A DNA stretch of 6,361 nt from Comamonas sp. lk. GTDB lineage: Bacteria; Pseudomonadota; Gammaproteobacteria; Burkholderiales; Burkholderiaceae_C. Below, piece after piece: positions 1 through 4,739 of the stretch. The stretch is taken from NCBI GenBank assembly GCA_945901215.1, contig CAMDKE010000166.1, positions 1 to 6,361 on the forward strand, written 5' to 3'. Both the position numbers and the translations under genes were made by a program. Below the pieces are notes generated by a model, which saw only the letters and a list, made by a program, of their open reading frames with translations, was not told where the DNA came from and made no database searches. Position 1 is the stretch's first letter; every line of letters begins with the position of its first letter.

Positions 1-2
1 AC

Positions 3-575
3 GAGAGCAGCGGGAAATCGACCTTGTTGAAGTTGTTGGCAGGCCAATTGCAGCCCGACCGGGGCAGCATTTTGTATGCACTTGAAGATGCTGCGCTGCA
101 GAACGCGGCCCCGGCAGCGAGCCGTGTACCCAGTGGTTCGGTGTACTGGGTAGACCCCCGCTCGGACCAAGACCATTCCCTGAGCGTGCAAGCCTATTTC
201 ATGCAGTTGCCAACTCTCTATCGAGGGTTTGACCTCCAGGCTTTAGGCCAGGCTATTGAAGGCCTCGGTTTGCAAGCGCACCTGGACAAGGCGACCTATA
301 TGCTGTCAACCGGTACCCGGCGCAAGGTTTGGCTGGCCGGTGCGGCGGCCAGCCAATGCCGCTTGACGCTATTGGACGAGCCATTGGCCGCCCTGGATCA
401 GCGCTCGCAAGTGTGGGTATTGGCATGGCTAGGTCACATGGCGCAGCAATCACGTCGAGCTTATGTTGTGGGGAGCTATGGCCTACCCGATCAGGCCTAC
501 AGCTACAAAAAAATCGTGCTTGAAAAAAGCGGTGACTATGCTTTCAAGCCCAAACCCGTAGGGCAGATGCCGTGA
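3..575 (+). CDS. ABC transporter ATP-binding protein, CcmA-like short type (5' end missing)
   Basis: This is the C-terminal 190 residues of an ABC ATPase; the window edge cuts it inside the Walker A motif, of which ESSGKST remains (fragment residues 1-7). Walker B and D-loop follow as LTLLDEPLAALD, preceded by a degenerate signature, LSTGTRRKV, in place of LSGGQ. After Walker B comes VVGSYGLPDQ, where an H-loop histidine would be expected, and no histidine is seen there. The short build, with little between Walker A and the signature, resembles CcmA (haem exporter ATPase), but that is only a fold-level likeness. By family knowledge it should bind and hydrolyse ATP on the cytoplasmic side of a membrane complex. 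Its stop overlaps the next gene by 4 bases (GTGA), suggesting translational coupling. Substrate and permease are not visible. ABC family is very likely; the subfamily is uncertain. Confidence 0.85.
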   Translation, partial: ESSGKSTLLKLLAGQLQPDRGSILYALEDAALQNAAPAASRVPSGSVYWVDPRSDQDHSLSVQAYFMQLPTLYRGFDLQALGQAIEGLGLQAHLDKATYMLSTGTRRKVWLAGAAASQCRLTLLDEPLAALDQRSQVWVLAWLGHMAQQSRRAYVVGSYGLPDQAYSYKKIVLEKSGDYAFKPKPVGQMP

Positions 576-1192
576 GTGTGTTTATCTTTTTCGCTTTTTT
601 GGGCTTCGGATTGCAGATGCGCAACGCGCTGGAGCAGCGCAAGCGGATCCGGTTTTTGGCGCATTTTTTGAAGAACTACCGCATTGAGTCTTTGATGCAA
701 ACGCTCACCGATGGGTATTTGCGCGCTATGGGAGAGGCTGATGCAGAGCGGCGCCAAGGCATCTGGAACATGCTGGCCCAGACCGAGCAGGTGCTTGGCG
801 AGCAGGTCCAGCGCCTGGTTACTGACATGGCGCCGGCAAACCCGGCAAATTGCCGTGCCAGCACCTTGCCTGTGGGTTTGCCCATGGCGGTGCATTGGTT
901 GCCGGCTGCGACATTCGACGTGCGCGAGGTGCTGAAGGTGCATGCGCAAGGAATTGGTGAGGTCATTGCCAACGTGCCCGGCCTGTCCCAGCGTGACCGC
1001 GCCTTTCAACTCTGCGCTGAACTGCTATTGATGCAGCACAGCTGCCACTGGTTTTGCAAATCCAAAATGGTGGCCTCGGCACGCATGGTGGCCCGCCACC
1101 AAACCCGCTACGCCCAACTGCTGGCGTCGGTGTCACCTCAGACTCGCCAGGGCTACGGGCGCTTGATGGGCACAGGTCCCGGGGGCGATTAA
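572..1192 (+). CDS. hypothetical protein with hydrophobic N-terminus, coupled to ABC ATPase
   Basis: I do not recognise this 206-residue protein. It starts at GTG 572, inside the end of the ABC ATPase gene (GTGA overlap), with an AGGG ribosome-binding sequence at 560-563, eight bases upstream; these two facts fix the start. Residues 2-16 are strongly hydrophobic (short membrane anchor or signal-anchor, inferred), followed at once by a basic stretch (EQRKRIR), which suggests a cytoplasmic C-terminal body. Residues about 17-85 look mainly helical. A Cys/His cluster lies at 156-162 (H156, C158, H159, C162), followed by a basic stretch with several Arg and Lys to about residue 179; this could bind metal but fits no motif I know. 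Being coupled to the ATPase, it may be a partner of that transporter or an accessory protein. No function is assigned. Confidence 0.75.
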   Translation: MSVFIFFAFLGFGLQMRNALEQRKRIRFLAHFLKNYRIESLMQTLTDGYLRAMGEADAERRQGIWNMLAQTEQVLGEQVQRLVTDMAPANPANCRASTLPVGLPMAVHWLPAATFDVREVLKVHAQGIGEVIANVPGLSQRDRAFQLCAELLLMQHSCHWFCKSKMVASARMVARHQTRYAQLLASVSPQTRQGYGRLMGTGPGGD

Positions 1193-1220
1193 GCGCCGTC
1201 GAGGCCCAAGGCCTTTGCGC
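1193..1220. terminator. possible hairpin between convergent genes
   Basis: The 32-base gap between the two converging stops holds a symmetric element: an inner AGGCC / GGCCT stem (1202-1206 with 1210-1214, loop CAA) inside an outer GCGC / GCGC pair (1193-1196 with 1217-1220), with unpaired bases between. There is no long T-run on either side, only AAATTT next to the ffh stop. It could slow or end transcription from both directions, but it is weak as an intrinsic terminator. Confidence 0.3.
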
Positions 1221-1224
1221 AAAT

Positions 1225-2589
1225 TTAGAAAGGCATCTTGGGCATGCCTTTCATGCCGCCCATGCGCTTCATCATTTTCATCATCCCGCCGCCGCTCATT
1301 TTCTTCATCATGTCTTGCATTTGCTCAAACTCTTTGAGCATGCGATTGACTTCCTGAACGTGCACGCCGGCCCCGGCGGCAATGCGGCGCTTGCGGGTGG
1401 CCTTGATCAGGTCGGGTTTGCGCCGCTCCAACGGCGTCATGCTGTGGATGATGCCTTCCTTGCGTTTGATGTCTTTTTCCGCCTTTGCCATGTCCACCTG
1501 CCCGGCTTTGGCCGCCAGCGCGGCAGGCAGCTTGTCCATGAGGCTGGACAAACCGCCCATTTGTTTCATTTGCTGAATCTGGCCTAAAAAATCATTTAGA
1601 TCAAAGGCGGCGCCGCTTTTGACCTTGGCCGCGAGTTTCTGCGCCGCCTCCACATTCACCCCGGCGGTGACTTGCTCGACCAGCGCCACGATGTCGCCCA
1701 TGCCCAAAATACGCCCGGCGTGGCGCTGGGCGTCAAACACTTCCAGGCCGTCGAGCTTTTCGCTGGTGCCCGCAAACTTGATCGGTGCGCCGGTGACCTG
1801 GCGCACCGACAGGGCTGCACCGCCGCGCGAGTCGCCGTCGGTCTTTGTCAGGATGATGCCGGTCAAGGGCAGCGCCTCTTTGAAGGCGCGCGCGGTGTTG
1901 ATCGCGTCCTGGCCTTGCATAGCGTCCACCACAAACAGCGTCTCTACCGGCTTGAGCGCCGCGTGCAAGGCGGTAATCTCGGCCATCAGCGCTGCGTCAA
2001 TCGCCAAGCGGCCGGCCGTGTCGACCAGGAGCACGTCAAAGTAGTGTTTTTTGGCGTAGTCCAAGGCGGCCAGGCCAATATCGACCGGCTTTTGGTCCGG
2101 CGAGCTGGGAAACCATTCGGCTCCGGCTTGCGCGGTCACCGTTTTGAGTTGCTCGATGGCCGCTGGGCGGTACACGTCACCGGAGACGGTGAGCACTTTC
2201 TTCTTGCGTTTCTCGATCAGGTGCTTGGCTAACTTGGCAGTGGTGGTGGTTTTGCCCGCGCCTTGCAAGCCGGCCATCAAGATCACCGCCGGAGGCTGGG
2301 CCGCTAAGTTGATGTCGCTAACACCCTCCCCCATGGTGGCGGCCAATTCCTGGTTGACGATAGCCACCAGCACCTGGCCCGGTTGCAAAGAGCCCAGCAC
2401 TTCCTGGCCCAGCGCTTTTTCCTTGACCCGGGCAATAAAGTCGCGCACCACCGGCAGCGCCACGTCGGCCTCTAAGAGCGCCATGCGCACCTCACGCAGC
2501 ATCTCGGCCACGTTGTCTTCGGTGATGCGCGATTGGCCGCGCAGCGTCTTTACCAGTCGGGAGAGTTTGTCAGTCAGGGCGGAGGCCAT
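1225..2589 (-). CDS. ffh: signal recognition particle protein Ffh (SRP54 homologue)
   Basis: Ffh binds 4.5S RNA and the signal sequences of nascent membrane proteins, and with the receptor FtsY delivers ribosomes to the inner membrane through paired GTPases. All three domains are present. The N domain (about 1-95) has ALLEADVAL at 37-45. The G domain (about 96-300) has P-loop GLQGAGKT at 107-114, DTAGR at 190-194, TKTDGD at 248-253 and GTSEKLDGLE at 274-283. The M domain (about 315-454) ends in a methionine-rich tail typical of signal-sequence binding. The RNA-binding segment reads ATRKRRIAAGAG (397-408), where many homologues have SRRxRIAxGSG. The length of 454 residues matches E. coli Ffh (453). 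The frame stays open to 2709, but the 40 extra residues run into ypjD and do not look like the family, so ATG at 2587-2589 (MASALTDKLSRLV) is chosen. It is transcribed divergently from ypjD, an arrangement also known in E. coli. Confidence 0.98.
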   Translation of the reverse strand: MASALTDKLSRLVKTLRGQSRITEDNVAEMLREVRMALLEADVALPVVRDFIARVKEKALGQEVLGSLQPGQVLVAIVNQELAATMGEGVSDINLAAQPPAVILMAGLQGAGKTTTTAKLAKHLIEKRKKKVLTVSGDVYRPAAIEQLKTVTAQAGAEWFPSSPDQKPVDIGLAALDYAKKHYFDVLLVDTAGRLAIDAALMAEITALHAALKPVETLFVVDAMQGQDAINTARAFKEALPLTGIILTKTDGDSRGGAALSVRQVTGAPIKFAGTSEKLDGLEVFDAQRHAGRILGMGDIVALVEQVTAGVNVEAAQKLAAKVKSGAAFDLNDFLGQIQQMKQMGGLSSLMDKLPAALAAKAGQVDMAKAEKDIKRKEGIIHSMTPLERRKPDLIKATRKRRIAAGAGVHVQEVNRMLKEFEQMQDMMKKMSGGGMMKMMKRMGGMKGMPKMPF

Positions 2590-2690
2590 AGGAATCCAGG
2601 TAGAGGAGCGGGGTGCCGGGATATGCTTCGTGGCTGGTTCCGGTGCCAGGCACCGTCGCCATAGCGAACGCAAAAGGCTAAACTGTTGCC
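2590..2690. promoter_or_regulatory. divergent intergenic region of ffh and ypjD
   Basis: This 101-base gap must hold the start signals for both ffh (leftward) and ypjD (rightward). I could not find a convincing -35/-10 pair for either. TAAACT at 2679-2684 resembles a -10 box for ypjD but lies only six bases before its ATG. No strong ribosome-binding sequence is evident for ypjD; for ffh a weak GGA lies about nine bases before the start. The main visible structure is the palindrome at 2641-2655, listed separately. Confidence 0.5.
2641..2655. repeat. perfect 7+1+7 palindrome in divergent promoter region
   Basis: CGGTGCC (2641-2647) and GGCACCG (2649-2655) are exact inverted copies around a single A. 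The element lies near the middle of the gap between ffh and ypjD, 35 bases before the ypjD start and 51 bases before the ffh start. It could be an operator for either gene or a short RNA hairpin. It matches no operator that I can name. Confidence 0.5.
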
Positions 2691-3494
2691 ATGATTTTAG
2701 ACAGTGCATCCCCGTTGAGCATCGCCCTGACTGCCTTGGCTGCTATGGCTTACGTGTGGCCGGCGATGCGGGCCCAACGTTTGAGCCCATTGGCCACACG
2801 TTTTTGGGTGGGTGTGGCCTGGGCGGCCCATGGTGGCGCGTTGGCTGTGGGGTTCTTGGATGTGCCTGCGCGCTTTGGCTTTGCGCCCGCCTTGTCGGTT
2901 ACTGCCTGGCTGATCGCCACCAGCTACGCCGTAGAGAGCCAAATTTTCCCGCAGTTGCCGGCGCGCTGGGCCTTGAGCGCCATCGGTGCGGCGGCGGTAG
3001 TGCTGGCGCTGGTTTTTCCCGGATCCGTTTTGCCCCATACCGCGTCGGTGTGGTTGCCCTTGCACCTGGCCATGGGCATTTCTTGCTATGGATTGTTTGG
3101 CGTAGCGGTGGTGTACGCCTGGTTTATGACTCGGGCCGAAGCCCGCATTCGGCTGGGGGCGGACACCCACAGCGGACTTCCCCTGCTCAGTTTGGAGCGT
3201 TTGACCTACCGCTTCGTATTGGCCGGATTTGTGCTGTTGAGCGCCACGCTATTGGTCGGCTACGGCTTTGGCGATGTGGTGTATGGCCACGCCCATGCGT
3301 GGCGCTGGGATCACAAAACCCTGTTGTCTGTGTTGTCGTGGCTGACGTTTGCCGTTCTGTTGGTCGGGCGCTCCTTTTTCGGCTGGCGCGGCAAGCGTGC
3401 GGTCGCCGTGCTGTATAGCGGAGCCTTCTTGTTGTTTTTGGCCTATGTGGGCTCTCGGTTTGTGATGGAAGTGGTTCTGGGACGCGCGGGGTGA
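2691..3494 (+). CDS. ypjD: YpjD-like inner membrane protein, CcsA/CcmC cytochrome c assembly superfamily
   Basis: This 267-residue membrane protein has about eight hydrophobic segments (roughly 6-24, 38-56, 66-83, 93-112, 122-146, 172-192, 210-228 and 236-258). It matches E. coli YpjD along its C-terminal half: a P-L-LS-ER segment near 164-170, a GWRGKR segment at 231-236 and a final LAYVGSRF at 250-257. Its place next to ffh, read divergently, is also that of E. coli ypjD. The superfamily handles haem during cytochrome c maturation. Visible candidate haem-related residues are H47, H125, H200 and H202, plus a short W-R-W-D (204-207) that recalls a cut-down WWD motif. It is often annotated as a cytochrome c assembly protein, but YpjD proteins lack the full WWD domain, so a direct role in haem delivery is not assured. 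The stop overlaps the next gene by four bases (GTGA). Confidence 0.9.
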   Translation: MILDSASPLSIALTALAAMAYVWPAMRAQRLSPLATRFWVGVAWAAHGGALAVGFLDVPARFGFAPALSVTAWLIATSYAVESQIFPQLPARWALSAIGAAAVVLALVFPGSVLPHTASVWLPLHLAMGISCYGLFGVAVVYAWFMTRAEARIRLGADTHSGLPLLSLERLTYRFVLAGFVLLSATLLVGYGFGDVVYGHAHAWRWDHKTLLSVLSWLTFAVLLVGRSFFGWRGKRAVAVLYSGAFLLFLAYVGSRFVMEVVLGRAG

Positions 3495-3718
3495 AATACC
3501 TGCTGTTAGCCTTGGTGGCACTGCTTGTTCTTTGGCAGTGGCGTACCCGCCGTGGATCCAAGGGTGGCAGTCGAGGGCGCGCGGGCAATGAGCCGGCCAA
3601 GCCTGTTGAGATGGTAGCTTGCGACCAGTGCGGCCTTCATGTAGCAAGCCATGACGCGGTGCTGGGGCGCGTGGGCAGTTATTGCAGTGCGGCCCACCGG
3701 CAGCGCCATGAAACTTGA
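3491..3718 (+). CDS. PP0621 family small membrane-anchored Cys/His protein
   Basis: The 75-residue product has one N-terminal hydrophobic segment (about 3-16), then a basic linker rich in Arg, Lys and Gly (18-31), then a small domain with C44-x2-C47, H50, H54, C65 and H69. The two-cysteine knuckle followed by a further Cys and His looks like a treble-clef-type zinc site, and the layout fits the uncharacterised PP0621 family. The positive residues after the helix predict that the Cys/His domain lies in the cytoplasm (inferred). The GTG start at 3491 sits inside the end of ypjD, so the two are probably co-translated and may act together at the inner membrane. The function is unknown, and zinc binding is inferred from residue pattern alone. 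Confidence 0.85.
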   Translation: MKYLLLALVALLVLWQWRTRRGSKGGSRGRAGNEPAKPVEMVACDQCGLHVASHDAVLGRVGSYCSAAHRQRHET

Positions 3719-3748
3719 TTTCGGCGGACCAGGATTCATGCTGCTGCC

Positions 3749-4342
3749 ATGAGCCTATCAGAAGCAGTAACGCCGGGCGCTGACTTGTGGCGCCACGGCT
3801 GGTATGCACCGGCCCAGCCCCTGGCCTCCCCCAATTTTGGACCCCGACCTGTGGGTGCCCAAGTGGATTTGGTGGTTGTGCATTCGATCAGCCTGCCCCC
3901 GGGCGTCTACGGCGGGCCGGAGGTACTGGCCTTGTTTTCCAACCAATTGGACTGGGATGCGCACCCGTATTTCGAGACCATACGGGGATTGCAGGTGTCA
4001 GCGCATTTTTTCATCCGACGCGATGGCCAGTTGTTGCAATGTGTCAGCTGCAATGACCGCGCTTGGCACGCCGGGCCGTCCGCCTACCGCGGCCGCGTCA
4101 ATTGCAATGACGACTCCATTGGCGTGGAGCTTGAGGGTTTGGAAGGTGGCACATTCGAGGCGGTTCAGTACCGCGTGCTGGGCGCATTGATTGCGGCAAT
4201 CGGCACCCGGTACCCAATAGCGCATGTCGCGGGTCACGAGCACATTGCGCCAGGGCGCAAAACCGACCCCGGGCCTGGTTTCGATTGGAACCATTTGCGT
4301 GATCTGGTCGGCTTGCCTGCAGACGCGCTGCCGCGACAGTAA
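3749..4342 (+). CDS. ampD: 1,6-anhydro-N-acetylmuramyl-L-alanine amidase AmpD
   Basis: AmpD is a cytosolic zinc amidase of cell-wall recycling; it cuts the bond between anhydroMurNAc and the stem peptide, and in many Gram-negatives its loss raises AmpC beta-lactamase through AmpR. The 197 residues form one amidase_2 domain. Zinc ligands by pattern are H45 (in VVVHSISLPPG), H163 and D173; the latter two sit in GHEHIAPGRKTDPG, ten residues apart as in Citrobacter AmpD, with K171 matching its catalytic Lys. E127 in SIGVELEG matches its catalytic Glu. RAWHAG (104-109) and the NCNDDSIG segment (118-125) are family hallmarks. No signal peptide is seen, which favours AmpD over periplasmic AmiD-type enzymes. 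The ATG at 3749 lies 30 bases after the PP0621 gene, suggesting one transcript; the ribosome-binding sequence is weak (GGA at 3732-3734). No ampR or ampC is in the window. Confidence 0.96.
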   Translation: MSLSEAVTPGADLWRHGWYAPAQPLASPNFGPRPVGAQVDLVVVHSISLPPGVYGGPEVLALFSNQLDWDAHPYFETIRGLQVSAHFFIRRDGQLLQCVSCNDRAWHAGPSAYRGRVNCNDDSIGVELEGLEGGTFEAVQYRVLGALIAAIGTRYPIAHVAGHEHIAPGRKTDPGPGFDWNHLRDLVGLPADALPRQ

Positions 4343-4353
4343 TTATTTTTTTT
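4319..4353 (+). terminator. weak candidate terminator at the end of ampD
   Basis: A run of eight T (4346-4353) follows the ampD stop. Upstream, still inside the last codons, are small mutually exclusive stems: CGCG/CGCG (4324-4327 with 4332-4335) or GCAG/CTGC (4319-4322 with 4328-4331). The stems are only 4 bp and the T-run begins about ten bases after the first, so termination here is plausible but not well supported. Confidence 0.3.
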
Positions 4354-4570
4354 GCGTGCCCTACAAATTTTTTGTCTGGGACGAATGCGGTCCTAGTGAC
4401 GGTTCGCCGACAAGCCCAACGCCCGCGCGGCCTGCCACGGCAAAACCCTGAAAAAGCTCGGTAAAGCCTCATGGTTTGGATACGAAGCCTGATTTAACGA
4501 GGACTTTTCGAGGCCTTCGCCGCCGCAATACTGGCGTGATGAGGCCCGCCGCATTGCGCTGATCGGTGCA
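4343..4570. other. intergenic region after ampD, no confident gene
   Basis: This is the left part of a 397-base gap between ampD and nrdA. It opens AT-rich (4343-4375, with T-runs and a small ACAAA/TTTGT inverted repeat at 4363-4374), then returns to GC-rich DNA resembling the coding regions. From 4400 one plus-strand frame reads like protein for 24 codons up to TGA at 4472-4474, and resumes in the same frame as far as about 4640, but it has no start codon and I recognise no family. A 63-codon minus-strand frame (4393-4584) also exists, without support. I see no tRNA or known small RNA. Confidence 0.4.
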
Positions 4571-4591
4571 ACATTCCATGCCATGGAATGT
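4571..4591. repeat. 21-bp perfect palindrome upstream of the nrdA control region
   Basis: ACATTCCATG (4571-4580) and CATGGAATGT (4582-4591) are exact inverted copies around one C. A symmetric pair of 10-base arms is long for chance in a gap of this size, and it ends nine bases before the first NrdR-like box. It resembles a binding site for a dimeric regulator; no T-run follows, so it does not look like a terminator. It matches no operator I know. Confidence 0.65.
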
Positions 4592-4600
4592 GGAGTCGCT

Positions 4601-4616
4601 ACACTACCGGTAGTGG
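4601..4616. promoter_or_regulatory. NrdR box 1 (distal), nrdA operator
   Basis: ACACTACCGGTAGTGG matches the NrdR consensus ACACTATATATAGTGT at 11 of 16 positions, with both outer half-sites good and a GC-rich centre; 4602-4615 is a perfect 14-base palindrome. It lies just upstream of the candidate -35 element and 32 bases, about three helical turns, from box 2, the paired spacing typical of NrdR sites before ribonucleotide reductase genes. NrdR is the zinc-finger/ATP-cone repressor that senses (d)ATP. Confidence 0.75.
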
Positions 4617-4617
4617 C

Positions 4618-4646
4618 TTGCGCACCGCGTACACACCAGATATAGT
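4618..4646 (+). promoter_or_regulatory. sigma-70-type promoter of nrdA
   Basis: TTGCGC (4618-4623) and TATAGT (4641-4646) are separated by exactly 17 bases; the -10 matches consensus at five of six positions and the -35 at three, all in TTG. The -10 element lies inside NrdR box 2, and the -35 lies two bases after box 1, so bound NrdR would block RNA polymerase. Transcription would start near 4653, giving a leader of about 87 bases. Confidence 0.7.
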
Positions 4647-4648
4647 GC
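4633..4648. promoter_or_regulatory. NrdR box 2 (proximal), overlapping the nrdA -10 element
   Basis: ACACCAGATATAGTGC matches the NrdR consensus ACACTATATATAGTGT at 13 of 16 positions. It covers the candidate -10 hexamer of nrdA. With box 1, separated by a 16-base gap, it forms the usual tandem operator on one face of the helix. Confidence 0.82.
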
Positions 4649-4652
4649 TTTA

Positions 4653-4739
4653 GCCTTTCGGACAGCGTGGGCTTTCCGCGAAAAAATAATGGTTTAGGCG
4701 CTACTTCGTTGATAAAAAGACAGACAGATAAAGGAAACT
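4653..4739 (+). promoter_or_regulatory. nrdA 5' leader with hairpin and ribosome-binding site
   Basis: The predicted leader carries an imperfect hairpin at 4659-4678: CGGA with TCCG and AGC with GCT, one mismatch between them, loop GTGG. An A-rich unpaired stretch follows (4681-4687). AAGGAA at 4731-4736 is the ribosome-binding sequence for ATG 4740, at a rather short spacing. No known riboswitch was recognised. The transcript start is inferred from the promoter, not measured. Confidence 0.5.

Noticed and set aside
536..1009. A 157-codon minus-strand open frame opposite the hypothetical gene
   Set aside because: The plus-strand frame has a good ribosome-binding sequence and a GTGA junction with the ATPase gene, while the minus frame has neither and overlaps both genes.
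1054..2232. Plus-strand open frames of 141 to 186 codons (1054-1587, 1619-2044, 1672-2232) opposite ffh
   Set aside because: All are antisense shadows of ffh; the His-rich runs in the first come from reading the methionine codons of the M domain in reverse.
2590..2709. Extension of ffh to an upstream ATG, giving 494 residues
   Set aside because: The extra 40 residues do not resemble the Ffh N-terminus, would overlap ypjD, and make the protein longer than the family norm; MASALTDKLSRLV is the expected start.
2144..3418. A 424-codon plus-strand open frame running across ffh and ypjD
   Set aside because: It is antisense to ffh in its first part and out of frame with ypjD in its second, and its translation shows no family resemblance; both overlapped genes are certain.
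4363..4374. ACAAA/TTTGT inverted repeat in the AT-rich stretch after ampD as a terminator hairpin
   Set aside because: The stem is only AT-rich and five pairs long, too unstable to act as an intrinsic terminator.
4393..4584. A 63-codon minus-strand open frame between ampD and nrdA
   Set aside because: There is no recognisable product and no clear ribosome-binding sequence, and its start region overlaps the 21-bp palindrome.
4689..4697. Two-codon upstream frame (ATG GTT TAG) in the nrdA leader
   Set aside because: It lacks a ribosome-binding sequence and is too short to support a claim of attenuation.
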